Source of the DNA: Inquilinus sp052078665
GTDB lineage: Bacteria; Pseudomonadota; Alphaproteobacteria; DSM-16000; Inquilinaceae
Reading direction: 5' to 3'
Assembly: GCF_052078665.1 (NCBI RefSeq)
Contig: NZ_JBQJIK010000031.1
Location: 19,942-83,941 of the forward strand
DNA length: 64,000 nucleotides
Made by a program: the position numbers and the translations under genes. Of the stretch, positions 1 through 11,684 are shown one piece after another. A model generated the notes under the pieces. That model searched no databases. It saw only the letters and a program-made list of their open reading frames with translations, and had not been told where the DNA came from. The first letter of the stretch is position 1. The number at the start of each line of letters is the position of its first letter.

Positions 1-28
1 GGCCCGCAAGGCCTGTGACGCAGTTCCG

Positions 29-1090
29 TTAGAAATCTCGCTCGACCACGAACTCGACCACGTCCTCCAGCGCTGTGCGCATCGGCGAGGCGGGCAGCAG
101 GCGAATGGCGCGCAACGCGCTTTCGGCATGAACGCGCGCCGCCGCCATGCTGTCGGCCAGCGCACCGTGGCGCTGCAGCAGGGCCACCGCGTGGTCGAGA
201 TCCTCCTGTTCGGCCTGCTCGCCATCCTCCAGCGTCCGGCGCCAGAAGCCGCGCTCCTCCTCGCTGCCGCGCTCCATGGCCAGGATCACCGGCAGGGTGA
301 TCTTGCCCTCGCGGAAATCGTCGCCGATGGTTTTGCCCAGGCGGGCCTGGCGGGCGGAGTAGTCCAGCACGTCGTCGACGATCTGGAAGGCGATTCCCAG
401 CTCGGTGCCGAAGCTGCGCATGGCGGCGCATTCGGCCGGGCTGCGGTCGGCCACCACGGCGCCGATCTCGCAGGCCGCGGCGAACAGCTCCGCCGTCTTG
501 GCGCGGATGATCCGCAGATAGGTGTCGCGACTGGTCACGGTGTCGTGCGCCGCCGACAGCTGCAGCACCTCGCCCTCGGCGATCACGGCCGAGGCGTTGG
601 CCAGGATGCGCAGCGTGTCGACCGATCCGTCCTCGACCATCACCTGGAAGGCGCGGGAGAACAGGAAGTCGCCGACCAGCACGCTGGCCTGGTTGCCGAA
701 CACGACATTGGCCGAGGCCTGGCCGCGGCGCAGGTCGCTCTCGTCGACCACGTCGTCATGCAGCAGGGTGGCGGTGTGGATGAACTCGACCGCGGCGGCG
801 AGGCCGACATGGCGCTGGCCGCGATGGCCGCACAGCCGGGCCGAGGCGAGGGTCAGGACCGGACGGATGCGCTTGCCGCCCGAGGCGATGAGATAGCCGG
901 CCAGCTGCGGGATCAGCTCGACCGAGCTCTGCATCCGCTCCAGGATCAGGGCGTTCACCGCCTCCAGATCCTCGGCGACGAGGGCCGTCAGGCGGTCGAG
1001 CGCTCCGGAATCGGTGGTCGGCTCCGGCGGCAGGGACTCGGCTCTCGTCGCTCCAAGACTGGCGGTCAAGCCCGGCTCCTCAACATCCAC
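29..1090 (-). CDS. ispB: Polyprenyl diphosphate synthase (octa/decaprenyl type)
   Basis: This 353-aa protein is a trans-isoprenyl diphosphate synthase that should make the long side chain of ubiquinone by adding isopentenyl units to an allylic primer. The first aspartate-rich motif (HDDVVDESDLRRG) and the second (FQIVDDVLDYSA) are both present, as are the GGKRIRP substrate-binding stretch and a C-terminal basic residue pattern usual for the family. The start is a GTG; no better in-frame ATG precedes it. It is divergent from the DUF2007 gene, with about 90 bp between them. Chain length (octa versus deca) cannot be read reliably from sequence. Confidence 0.93.
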   Translation of the reverse strand: MDVEEPGLTASLGATRAESLPPEPTTDSGALDRLTALVAEDLEAVNALILERMQSSVELIPQLAGYLIASGGKRIRPVLTLASARLCGHRGQRHVGLAAAVEFIHTATLLHDDVVDESDLRRGQASANVVFGNQASVLVGDFLFSRAFQVMVEDGSVDTLRILANASAVIAEGEVLQLSAAHDTVTSRDTYLRIIRAKTAELFAAACEIGAVVADRSPAECAAMRSFGTELGIAFQIVDDVLDYSARQARLGKTIGDDFREGKITLPVILAMERGSEEERGFWRRTLEDGEQAEQEDLDHAVALLQRHGALADSMAAARVHAESALRAIRLLPASPMRTALEDVVEFVVERDF

Positions 1091-1180
1091 ATTCCGATCT
1101 CCGGCACCGGCCTGCAGCGGGGCAGCGATCCGGACCGGATTGTGTCACCATGACCCTTGTGTGCGCTGCATAAACGAGAA

Positions 1181-1408
1181 ATGGGCCCCGTGAAAGAGCT
1201 TCTGCGAACCAATGACCCGGTCCGGCTGTCCTTCCTGACGGCGCTGCTGACCGATGCCCGGATCGAAAGCGTCATCCTTGATATGCACACATCCGTGCTG
1301 GAAGGGAGCCTGGGCATCTTGCCGCGCCGCCTGATGGTGGCGGGCGATGACTGGGCCAGAGCGCGGTATGTCCTTCAATCCGCGGGGGAAAGCCTGCCGG
1401 ATGCCTGA
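1181..1408 (+). CDS. DUF2007 family small protein
   Basis: A 75-aa protein of the DUF2007 (putative signal-transducing protein) family. The core VLEGSLGILPRRLMVAGDDW and the N-terminal MKELLRTNDPVRLSFL pattern fit the family, which resembles small ferredoxin-like sensor domains. The start could be ATG 1181 or GTG 1190; homologues usually begin with the MKELL form, which favours 1190, but ATG 1181 is kept here. The stop codon overlaps the start of the methyltransferase gene, so the two are translationally coupled. Function is not established. Confidence 0.8.
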   Translation: MGPVKELLRTNDPVRLSFLTALLTDARIESVILDMHTSVLEGSLGILPRRLMVAGDDWARARYVLQSAGESLPDA

Positions 1409-2144
1409 GGCCGCGGAGCGGGCGGCCGGCGAGGATCGGCTGCTCGGCGGGCGGGTCCGCCTGCTGCAGCCGCGGGACGGCTACCGCGCCGCGATCGACC
1501 CGGTGCTGCTGGCCGCCGCGGTGCCGGCCGGGCCCGGCGAGCGGGTGGCCGATCTCGGCTGCGGCGTCGGCACGGCGCTGCTCTGCCTCGCCGCGCGCTG
1601 TCCGGAGGTTTCGGTCACCGGCGTCGAGCGCGATCCCGGACTGGCGGCACTGGCGCGCGAGAATCTCGGGCTGAACGGGCTCGCCGGCCGCGCCGCGATC
1701 GTCGAGGGCAGCGTCGCCGATCCGATCCCGGGCGCGCCTTTCGATCGGGTGATGATGAACCCGCCCTTCCTGCCGCCCGGCCGCGGCCGGGCCTCCGCCC
1801 ACCCGGTCAGGGCGGCGGCGAATGTCGAGGACGGGATCGACCTCGCCGGCTGGGTCGCCGCCGCGGCGCGGGTGCTGAAGCCGCGCGGTTGGCTGACCCT
1901 GATCCACCGCGCCGACCGGGTCGACGAGATCTGCGCCGCGCTGCAGCCCGGCTTCGGCGCGCTGACCCTGTTCCCGCTCTGGCCGAGGGCCGGGGAGCCG
2001 GCGCGGCGGGTGCTGGTGCAGGCCCGGCGGGGCGGGCGGTCGCCCGCGGTGCTGGCGTCGGGGCTGGTGCTGCACGAGGCCGATGGCGGCTACACCCCGG
2101 CAGCGCAGGCGGTGCTGCGCGACGCGGCGCCGCTGGTGCTCTGA
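1401..2144 (+). CDS. SAM-dependent N6-adenine methyltransferase, TrmN6-like (COG4123)
   Basis: A 247-aa class I methyltransferase. Residues around 50-60 hold the SAM-binding motif (VADLGCGVGTALL), the acidic end of strand 2 is GVERD, and the catalytic NPPF motif (MMNPPFLPP) marks an amino-group methyltransferase like TrmN6/YfiC, which modifies A37 of tRNA1(Val). The start ATG overlaps the DUF2007 stop as ATGCCTGA. The assignment to tRNA rather than another nucleic-acid or protein substrate rests on family similarity only. Confidence 0.8.
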   Translation: MPEAAERAAGEDRLLGGRVRLLQPRDGYRAAIDPVLLAAAVPAGPGERVADLGCGVGTALLCLAARCPEVSVTGVERDPGLAALARENLGLNGLAGRAAIVEGSVADPIPGAPFDRVMMNPPFLPPGRGRASAHPVRAAANVEDGIDLAGWVAAAARVLKPRGWLTLIHRADRVDEICAALQPGFGALTLFPLWPRAGEPARRVLVQARRGGRSPAVLASGLVLHEADGGYTPAAQAVLRDAAPLVL

Positions 2145-2229
2145 TGCGCCGGACCTTTTGAAATCGCGGCCCGACGGGCCATATCCTGCCCCGTATCGTG
2201 ACGGCAACAAACCGATCGAGAGCGCAACC

Positions 2230-3069
2230 ATGGGCCTCCTGTCCCGACTTCCCTTCCTCGGCCGCGGCAACGGGCCGCTGGTGACCGTTCTGCCGCTGCG
2301 CGGCGTGATCGGGGGCGGGCGCGGCTTCCTGGCCCAGGGCCTGTCGATGGAGAAGCTGGCCCGCCCGATCGCCGCCGCCTTCAGCCCCAAGCGCCTGGCC
2401 GCGGTGGCGCTGCTGGTGAACTCCCCGGGCGGGTCGCCGGTGCAATCCTCGCTGATCGCGCGCCGCATCCGCGACCTGGCGGAGGAGAAGAAGGTCCCGG
2501 TCTACGCCTTCGTCGAGGACGTCGCCGCCTCCGGCGGCTACTGGCTGGCCTGTGCCGGCGACGAGATCTGGGTCGACGACAGCTCGATCGTCGGCTCGAT
2601 CGGCGTGGTCTCCTCGGGATTCGGCTTCCAGGACGCGATCGCGCGCATCGGCGTCGAGCGCCGGGTCCACACCGCCGGCACACGGAAGTCGATCCTCGAT
2701 CCGTTCCAGCCGGAGCGGCCGGAGGACCTGGCCAAGCTGGAGGAGTTGCAGCGCGACATCCACGCCGCCTTCATCGCCCATATCCGCGCTCGGCGCGGCG
2801 GCCGGCTGACGGCGGACGACGCCACCCTGTTCACCGGCGAGTTCTGGACCGGCGCGAAGGGCCGGGCCCTCGGCCTGGCCGACGGCATCGGCCATCCCCA
2901 TGCCGTGCTGCGCGCCAAGTTCGGCCCGAAGGTGCGGCTGAAGCTGGTGCAGCAGCCGACCGGCTGGCTGCGCCGCCTGACCCGGGCCGACAGCTTGGCT
3001 GCCGCCGCTGTGGACAGCGCCGTCGGCGCGGTGGAGGATCGGCTGCACTGGTCCCGCTACGGGATGTAA
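2230..3069 (+). CDS. S49 family signal peptide peptidase-like serine protease
   Basis: A 279-aa SppA/SohB-type protease. The nucleophile is most likely Ser101 in VAASGGYWLACAGDEI, and the general base Lys153 in AGTRKSILDPF, which is the Ser-Lys dyad layout of bacterial S49 enzymes. The SSIVGSIGVVSSGFG stretch between them is also typical. The N-terminus has only weak hydrophobicity (residues 15-30), so membrane anchoring is uncertain. ATG 2230 was chosen because the protein aligns from there; upstream in-frame codons overlap the previous gene. The next small gene starts 9 bp after the stop. Confidence 0.88.
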   Translation: MGLLSRLPFLGRGNGPLVTVLPLRGVIGGGRGFLAQGLSMEKLARPIAAAFSPKRLAAVALLVNSPGGSPVQSSLIARRIRDLAEEKKVPVYAFVEDVAASGGYWLACAGDEIWVDDSSIVGSIGVVSSGFGFQDAIARIGVERRVHTAGTRKSILDPFQPERPEDLAKLEELQRDIHAAFIAHIRARRGGRLTADDATLFTGEFWTGAKGRALGLADGIGHPHAVLRAKFGPKVRLKLVQQPTGWLRRLTRADSLAAAAVDSAVGAVEDRLHWSRYGM

Positions 3070-3077
3070 GGATTTAA

Positions 3078-3302
3078 ATGCTCAGCAAGATCCTCGTCGC
3101 GATTGCGTTGGTGGCCGGCGTGCTCTGGCTGATGGGCATGGCCCGCCGCGTCGGCGTCGCCCGCGATACGGCGGCGCGACGCGATGCGCTGTCGCAGCAG
3201 CACCGCGCCCGGAAGGCGGAGAAGCGCACCGAGGACCTGGTCCGCTGCCCGAGCTGCGGCGCCTACCACGCCGACGGACTGAGCCATCGCTGCGAGGGGT
3301 GA
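3078..3302 (+). CDS. Small membrane-anchored CxxC protein (PP0621-like)
   Basis: A 74-aa protein with one N-terminal membrane segment (residues 3-20), a basic, alanine-rich middle and a C-terminal RCPSCGAYHADGLSHRC stretch that could bind zinc through Cys and His. Its shape matches the PP0621 family of small proteins. A purine-rich GTAAGGA lies just before the ATG, and the S49 protease gene ends 9 bp upstream, so the two are probably co-transcribed. Function is unknown. Confidence 0.72.
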   Translation: MLSKILVAIALVAGVLWLMGMARRVGVARDTAARRDALSQQHRARKAEKRTEDLVRCPSCGAYHADGLSHRCEG

Positions 3303-3404
3303 CAGCCCTCCGACTATTCATGACCGTTTGACGCCCCCGCGCGCTTGAAGCCTCCCGCCCGGCGCCCTATGGTGCGCGGCCTCCATTCAGCGCCAGCCCG
3401 AGAC

Positions 3405-4286
3405 ATGCAGACGGTCGCCCCACCCCCGAAGAGTTTTCAGGAGATCATCCTGCGGCTGCAGAATTTCTGGGCCGCCCAGGGATGCCTGATCCTGCAGCCC
3501 TACGACATGGAGGTCGGCGCCGGCACCTCGCACCCGGCGACGACGCTGCGCTCGCTCGGTCCCGACCGGGTGTGGAACTGCGCCTATGTCCAGCCGTCGC
3601 GCCGGCCGAAGGACGGGCGCTACGGCGAGAACCCGAACCGGCTGCAGCACTACTACCAGTTCCAGGTGCTGATGAAGCCGGCGCCGGCGGATGCGCAGGA
3701 CCTCTATCTGCAGAGCCTCTACGCCCTCGGCATCGATCCGGCGCTGCACGACATCCGCTTCGTCGAGGATGATTGGGAGAACCCGACGCTCGGCGCCTGG
3801 GGCCTCGGCTGGGAGGTCTGGTGCGACGGCATGGAGGTCACCCAGTACACCTATTTCCAGCAGGTCGGCGGCATCGAATGCGACCCCGTGCCGGTCGAGC
3901 TGACCTATGGGCTGGAGCGGCTGGCGATGTACCTGCTGAACGTGAAGAGCGTCTACGACCTGCCGTTCAACGACCCGCAGACCCCGGGCGCCAAGCGCTA
4001 TGGCGAGGTGTTCCTGCGGGCCGAGCGGGAATACTCCGCCTATAATTTCGAGCATGCCGACACGGCGATCCTGCTGCAGCACTTCAAGGATGCGGAGCAG
4101 GAGTGCAAGGCGCTGCTGGATCGCCGCCTGGCGCTGCCGGCCTATGACCAGTGCCTCAAGGCCGGGCACAATTTCAACCTGCTCGACGCCCGTGGCGTGA
4201 TCTCCGTGGTCGAGCGCGCCGCCTATATCGGCCGCGTGCGCGACCTCGCCCGGGCCTGCTGCCGACTCTGGCTGGACGCGGCCTGA
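3405..4286 (+). CDS. glyQ: Glycyl-tRNA synthetase alpha subunit
   Basis: A 293-aa catalytic subunit of the bacterial heterotetrameric GlyRS. It begins with the family pattern SFQEIILRLQNFWAAQGC and keeps the class II core (PSRRPKDGRYGENPNRLQHYYQFQV, then TYFQQVGG and ELTYGLERLAMYL). The ATG at 3405 gives a protein of normal family length; the 20 codons in frame upstream are not conserved in type. The beta subunit gene follows after 11 bp, so this is a glyQS operon. Confidence 0.97.
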   Translation: MQTVAPPPKSFQEIILRLQNFWAAQGCLILQPYDMEVGAGTSHPATTLRSLGPDRVWNCAYVQPSRRPKDGRYGENPNRLQHYYQFQVLMKPAPADAQDLYLQSLYALGIDPALHDIRFVEDDWENPTLGAWGLGWEVWCDGMEVTQYTYFQQVGGIECDPVPVELTYGLERLAMYLLNVKSVYDLPFNDPQTPGAKRYGEVFLRAEREYSAYNFEHADTAILLQHFKDAEQECKALLDRRLALPAYDQCLKAGHNFNLLDARGVISVVERAAYIGRVRDLARACCRLWLDAA

Positions 4287-4297
4287 GGGGGGCTGAC

Positions 4298-6400
4298 ATG
4301 GCTGAATTCCTGCTCGAACTCTTCTCCGAGGAGATCCCGGCCCGCATGCAGGCGCGGGCCGCGGAGGATCTGAAGTCCCTCGTCAACGACGCGCTGAAGG
4401 CGGCGGGCCTGGCCTTCGACCGGGCCGAGGCTTTCGTCACGCCGCGGCGCCTGGCGCTGGTGGTCGACGGCCTGCCGGCGGTGCGGCCCGACATGGCCGA
4501 GGAGCGCAAGGGGCCGAAGGTCGACGCGCCGAGCCAAGCGATCGACGGTTTCCTGAAGGCGACCGGGCTGACGCTGGACCAGTGCGAGCAGCGCGACACG
4601 CCCAAGGGCAAGATCTGGTTCGCCAGCCTGACCACCCCGGGCGGCCCGGCCGCGGACCTGCTGCCGGAGGTGATCCGCAAGGCGATCCTCGGCCTGCCCT
4701 GGCCGAAGTCGATGCGCGCGGCGGAGCAGGTGGTGCGCTGGGTACGCCCGCTGCACCATGTGCTGGCGCTGTTCGACGGCCGGGTCGTGCCGTTCCGCTA
4801 CGACCTGCACAAGCCGGACATCGACGGCTCGGGCGAGGGGGCCAAGGAGGCCGTCGGCTCGACGGTCGGCCATCGCTTCCTGGCGCCCGGCCGGATCACG
4901 GTCAGCGGCTTCGCCGACTATCGGGCGAAGCTGCGCGACGCCTATGTCGTGCTCGACCGCGAGGAGCGGAAGGCGCTGATCCGCGAGCAGGTCGAGGCCC
5001 AGGCCAGGGCCGCGGGCCTGGCGCTGCGCGATGATCCGGGCCTGCTGGAAGAGGTGGCGGGGCTGGTCGAATGGCCAGTGGCCTATCTCGGCCGCATCGA
5101 CGACGCCTTCATGGCGGTGCCGGAGGAGGTGCTGGTCACGTCGATGCGCACCCATCAGCGCTACTTCGCCCTGGAGGGCGCGGATGGCAAGCTGGCGCCA
5201 CGCTTCGCCGTGGTCGCCAACACCGAGACGAAGGACGGCGGCGCCACGGTGATCGACGGCAACGAGCGGGTGCTGCGCGCCCGCCTGTCCGACGCCAAGT
5301 TCTTCTGGGACCAGGACCGCAAGACCCCGCTGGAAGGCCGGGTGAAGAGCCTCGAGCCGATCATCTTCCATGCGAAGCTGGGCAGCGTGGCGCAGAAGGT
5401 CGAGCGCATGGCGGCGCTGGCCGCCTGGCTGGCGCCGAAGCTGGGCGCCGATCCGGCTCGGGCCGACCGCGCCGCGCGGCTGGCCAAGGCCGACCTGACC
5501 TCCGAGATGGTCGGCGAGTTCCCGGAGCTGCAGGGGCTGATGGGCCGCTACTACGCCTTGGCCCAAAGCGAGGCGCCGGACGTCGCCGAGGCGATCGCCG
5601 ACCACTACAAGCCGGTGGGGCCGGGCGACCGCTGCCCGACCGCGCCGGTCTCGATCGCCGTGGCGCTGGCCGACAAGCTCGACACCCTGGCCGGCTTCTT
5701 CGCCATCGACGAGAAGCCGACCGGCAGCCGCGACCCCTATGCGCTGCGCCGCGCCGCGCTCGGCGTGATCCGGCTGGTGGTCGAGAACGGTGCCGCCCTG
5801 CCGCTGCGCGAGGCTTTCGGCGCGGTCTGGGACGCCTATCGCGTCGACGGGCTGCTCGACAAGGCGGTGGTGGTCGAGGAGCTGCTGTCCTTCATCGCCG
5901 ACCGCCTCAAGGTGGCGATGCGCGAGAAGGGCGTGCGCCACGACCTGATCGACGCGGTCTTCGCCGTCGGCGGCGAGGACGACCTGCTGCGCCTGCTCGG
6001 CCGGGTCGACGCCCTGGCCGCCTTCCTCGGCAGCGAGGACGGGGCGAATCTCCTCACCGCCTATCGCCGCGCCGGCAACATCGGCCGGATCGAGCGCAAG
6101 AAGGACGGGGTGGAGGGCTTCGGCGAGGTCGATCCCGGCCGCTTTGCCATGGCCGAGGAGCGGGCGTTGTTCGAGCGGCTGGAGGCTGATGCGCAGCCGA
6201 TAAGGGCGGCGCTGGACGAGGGCGATTTCGCCGGGGCGATGACCACGCTGGCCGGCTGGCGGCCAGCGGTCGACGCCTTCTTCGATGCGGTGCTGGTCAA
6301 CGATCCGGACCTGGCCTTGCGGCGCAACCGTCTGGCGCTGCTCGAGGATCTGACGAGCTCGATGAACGACGTCGCCGACTTCTCGCGGGTCGAGGGGTAG
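4298..6400 (+). CDS. glyS: Glycyl-tRNA synthetase beta subunit
   Basis: A 700-aa beta subunit, which carries the tRNA-recognition parts of bacterial GlyRS. The start MAEFLLELFSEEIPARMQ and the internal EVLVTSMRTHQRYFAL, RLSDAKFFWDQDRK and C-terminal MNDVADFSRVEG segments are diagnostic. A strong purine stretch (GAGGGGGG) lies just before ATG 4298. The protein is full length with no frameshift, and it completes the operon with glyQ. Confidence 0.97.
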   Translation: MAEFLLELFSEEIPARMQARAAEDLKSLVNDALKAAGLAFDRAEAFVTPRRLALVVDGLPAVRPDMAEERKGPKVDAPSQAIDGFLKATGLTLDQCEQRDTPKGKIWFASLTTPGGPAADLLPEVIRKAILGLPWPKSMRAAEQVVRWVRPLHHVLALFDGRVVPFRYDLHKPDIDGSGEGAKEAVGSTVGHRFLAPGRITVSGFADYRAKLRDAYVVLDREERKALIREQVEAQARAAGLALRDDPGLLEEVAGLVEWPVAYLGRIDDAFMAVPEEVLVTSMRTHQRYFALEGADGKLAPRFAVVANTETKDGGATVIDGNERVLRARLSDAKFFWDQDRKTPLEGRVKSLEPIIFHAKLGSVAQKVERMAALAAWLAPKLGADPARADRAARLAKADLTSEMVGEFPELQGLMGRYYALAQSEAPDVAEAIADHYKPVGPGDRCPTAPVSIAVALADKLDTLAGFFAIDEKPTGSRDPYALRRAALGVIRLVVENGAALPLREAFGAVWDAYRVDGLLDKAVVVEELLSFIADRLKVAMREKGVRHDLIDAVFAVGGEDDLLRLLGRVDALAAFLGSEDGANLLTAYRRAGNIGRIERKKDGVEGFGEVDPGRFAMAEERALFERLEADAQPIRAALDEGDFAGAMTTLAGWRPAVDAFFDAVLVNDPDLALRRNRLALLEDLTSSMNDVADFSRVEG

Positions 6401-6401
6401 C

Positions 6402-7043
6402 CTAAGGGCCGTCCGTCCGGATCCGGCCGATGACCAGGTCGAGCGCGGCGCGCATCGACCGCTCCGCCGACTCGCCGGGCACGCCCCATTCCGGGAAGTG
6501 CCCGTCCGCGGCCATGCGGGCCAGGCCATAGACCAGGGCGCGGCCGGCCAGCCGGACATGGCCGATGTCGGTCCCGGCGGCGAGCTGGCCCTGCCGCACC
6601 GCGTCCTGCAGCAACCCGGTGATCCGGTCGCGCAGCCCGGCATTGGCCTCGCGCAGGGCGGGCGAGCTGTCGAAGTCGATCAGCCGGCGCGACGAGATGA
6701 TGCGGAAATGCGTCGGGTTGCGCGTCGCCCAGCGCAGATAGGCGGCGCCGGTCTCGGCGAAGCGCGCCAGCGGGTCCAGGCCTCCGGTCGCCGCCAGTGC
6801 CGCCGCCATCTCCTGCCCCAGCCGCTCCTGCGCCTGCTCGGCCACCGCCGTCAGCAGGGCGCGCTTGGTCGGGAAATGCCGGAACGGCGCCCCGGGCGAG
6901 ACCCCGGCCCGCTTGGCCGCCTCGCGCACCGTCACGGCGTCGAGCCCGTCCTCCTCGATCAGTTGCAAGGCGGCGGCGATCAGGGCGTCGCGCAGATGTC
7001 CGTGATGGTAGGGGCGGCGGGTCGGGCCAGGGGGCTCGGTCAT
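6402..7043 (-). CDS. TetR family transcriptional regulator
   Basis: A 213-aa regulator with an N-terminal TetR helix-turn-helix at about residues 15-60 (TVREAAKRAGVSPGAPFRHFPTKRALL) and a helical ligand domain with the WHG-type features seen in many TetR proteins. It is divergent from a small exported protein gene, with about 100 bp between the two starts and a 19-bp palindrome in that gap. It probably represses itself and its neighbour. The ligand is unknown. Its stop lies 1 bp from the end of glyS, so the two genes converge tail to tail. Confidence 0.9.
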   Translation of the reverse strand: MTEPPGPTRRPYHHGHLRDALIAAALQLIEEDGLDAVTVREAAKRAGVSPGAPFRHFPTKRALLTAVAEQAQERLGQEMAAALAATGGLDPLARFAETGAAYLRWATRNPTHFRIISSRRLIDFDSSPALREANAGLRDRITGLLQDAVRQGQLAAGTDIGHVRLAGRALVYGLARMAADGHFPEWGVPGESAERSMRAALDLVIGRIRTDGP

Positions 7044-7109
7044 CGCCGCAGCATAAAGGGGCACGATGTAAGCGGCGATTATTTTTCGTTGAGCGGCGCG
7101 GTGTTCTGA

Positions 7110-7128
7110 ATGTAATCTCCGATTACAT
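7110..7128. promoter_or_regulatory. Candidate TetR operator palindrome
   Basis: The sequence ATGTAATC-TCC-GATTACAT is a perfect inverted repeat with 8-bp arms and a 3-bp spacer. It lies 17 bp before the start of the exported protein gene and 66 bp from the TetR start, in a local AT-rich patch. Size, symmetry and position are typical of a TetR operator. Binding is inferred. Confidence 0.7.
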
Positions 7129-7145
7129 AATGAGGAGACACCGCC

Positions 7146-7589
7146 ATGGCCCTGAGATTTTCGCTTGCCGCCTGCCTGTTGTGCCTGCCGGTCCTGGCGG
7201 CGGCCGAAGAGGCGCCGACCCTCGCCATCCTCGATCCGCTGCAGGGCGCGACGGTTGCTCTCGGCGGCGATGCCGAGAAGTCGATCGAGGTCCGGGTCCG
7301 GGTGACGGGGTTTACGCTGCGGGCTGCCGGCCAATGCGGCGGCGAGCCCCGCTGCGGCCACCTGCATCTCAAGATCGATCCGGAGGGCGACAGCTGCAAC
7401 ATCCTGGGCCGCAGCTACAACAGCATGAACAGCGACACCGGCGGCGACGTCATCCGCGCCCGGTTCGGCCATTGCCCGTCGCCGACCGGGCCGCATGTGA
7501 TCGGCATCCTGCTGGCGCAGGACGACCACAAGCCGGTGATCGTCGACGGCCGGCCGATCGTGGCCACCGCCTTCGTGACGACTCGATAG
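7146..7589 (+). CDS. Small exported protein of unknown function, TetR-controlled
   Basis: A 147-aa protein with a clear Sec signal peptide (hydrophobic residues 4-18, cleavage likely after LAAA). The mature part starts like a small beta-sandwich (LAILDPLQGATVALGGDAEKSIEVRVRV) and has four cysteines and an unusual HLHLKIDPEGDSCN patch that could hold a metal. A GAGGAG ribosome site precedes the ATG. The operator-like palindrome sits between start and likely promoter, so expression is probably controlled by the divergent TetR gene. I do not recognise a named family. Confidence 0.75.
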   Translation: MALRFSLAACLLCLPVLAAAEEAPTLAILDPLQGATVALGGDAEKSIEVRVRVTGFTLRAAGQCGGEPRCGHLHLKIDPEGDSCNILGRSYNSMNSDTGGDVIRARFGHCPSPTGPHVIGILLAQDDHKPVIVDGRPIVATAFVTTR

Positions 7590-8081
7590 GCCCGCGTGGC
7601 ATTCCGCCGCGCCGGCGGCGCCTCCGCATATCGGGTCTGACGGACAGATTCGTTCGTGTGTCGTGGTGGACGGGACCGCTTCGGCATGAAGATGCCGGGG
7701 CGGTGAAATGCCGCTGATCAGCTATGTCCACTTATCAAATGTGCCCAGATTTCCGTCTTCGCCCTTAGCAGTCCGTGATTCCTTCATGTTGCATCGCAAA
7801 ACTATAAAACTCTGAGGAATTCCGCTGGTTTTTCTGCGCTTGACTTCGTCGCCTCGCTGCGCTGCAAGACACGGAACACGCACGGGGATCGAACCGTTGT
7901 TCCCGCTGCGCTGGATCGAGGCGGAGGTACGATGATTCCGACCGCAAGGGCTCTGGAAGGCGGCCGTCTGCCCGTCGCCTGCCCGAACGCCCGGTCGGGG
8001 GCCGGCGTACCGCTTCCGTCGTTTCCGGTCTAAGATCGGACCAACGTCTCCCACGAACGCCAAGGCGGAGAATCGAACGAA
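7590..8081. other. Gene-free interval before ppdK
   Basis: No supportable gene is seen in these 492 bases. The middle (about 7720-7830) is less GC-rich than its surroundings. AAGGCGGAG just before ATG 8082 is the likely ribosome site of ppdK. A promoter for ppdK is expected here but no box pair stands out. Confidence 0.5.
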
Positions 8082-10757
<2,676 letters not shown>

Positions 10758-10766
10758 AGTAGCCGC

Positions 10767-11684
10767 ATGGACCTCGCCGCCGCGCCCCGCACGGATGTCC
10801 TGACGACGCCGGACGGGGCGCGGCTGCGCTGGGCCGCGTGGCCGGAGCCGGAGGGGCGGGTGCGCGGCACCGTGCTGATCCTGAACGGCCGCAGCGAGTT
10901 CATCGAGAAGTACCGTGAGACCGCGGGCGAGCTGATCGCCCGCGGTTTTCGCGTCTTCGGCTTCGACTGGCGCGGCCAGGGCCTGTCGTCGCGCACGCCG
11001 GCGGGCGACGAGACCGGCCATTACGACAGCTTCGACCCGCTGGTGCAGGACGCTGCCCGGTTGATCGACCAGGTGGTGCGGCCGGCGGGGCAGGGGCCGC
11101 TGATCCTGCTCGGCCATTCCATGGGCGGGCATCTGGTGCTGCGGCTGCTGGCAGACCGGCCGGACCTGGCGGCGGGCGCGATCCTGACCGCGCCGATGGT
11201 CGTGCCGATCGCCATGCCCGTGGCGCAGCGGGTGGCGCGGCTGCTGTCGCCGATGGCGGCGTCGTTCGGCCGCGGCCGCCGCTACGCCCCGGGCGAGGGC
11301 GGCTACGACGCGCAGCGGCTGATCGACCCGCGGCGACTCTTGTCCAGCGACCCGGTGCGCAACCGCATCCAGGCCGACTGGTTCCGCGACCATCCGGACT
11401 ACCGCGTCTCGGGCATCACCTGGGGCTGGCTCGCCGCCGCCTTCCGGTCCTCCGCCGCGATCCTGCGAGAGGCGCCGTCCATCCGGGTGCCGGTGCTGAT
11501 GCTGCTGGCCGGGCAGGAACGGCTGGTCGACAATGCGGCGTCCCGGCGGGTCGCCCGATTGCTGCCGCAGTGCCGGGTCAGCGTCTACCCGGACGCCCGG
11601 CACGAGATCCTGATGGAACGCGACGACATCCGCAGCGCCTTCTGGCGCGACGCCGACGACTTCCTGGCAACGCTGGCGCCATGA
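10767..11684 (+). CDS. Alpha/beta hydrolase, monoglyceride lipase/lysophospholipase type
   Basis: A 305-aa hydrolase of the serine aminopeptidase S33 / PldB group. The nucleophile elbow is GHSMGG, the oxyanion region FGFDWRGQGLSSR is typical, and the acid and histidine are probably in LMLLAGQERLVDN and YPDARHEILME. There is no signal peptide. It starts 9 bp after ppdK and its stop overlaps the start of the DUF1194 gene (ATGA), so the three may be co-transcribed. The natural ester substrate is not known. Confidence 0.88.
   Translation: MDLAAAPRTDVLTTPDGARLRWAAWPEPEGRVRGTVLILNGRSEFIEKYRETAGELIARGFRVFGFDWRGQGLSSRTPAGDETGHYDSFDPLVQDAARLIDQVVRPAGQGPLILLGHSMGGHLVLRLLADRPDLAAGAILTAPMVVPIAMPVAQRVARLLSPMAASFGRGRRYAPGEGGYDAQRLIDPRRLLSSDPVRNRIQADWFRDHPDYRVSGITWGWLAAAFRSSAAILREAPSIRVPVLMLLAGQERLVDNAASRRVARLLPQCRVSVYPDARHEILMERDDIRSAFWRDADDFLATLAP

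Noticed and set aside
7860..7930. tRNA-like segment on the minus strand (GGTTCGATCCCC)
   Set aside because: The T-loop wording is present but the T-stem pairs only four bases, and there is no D-arm, anticodon arm or acceptor stem.
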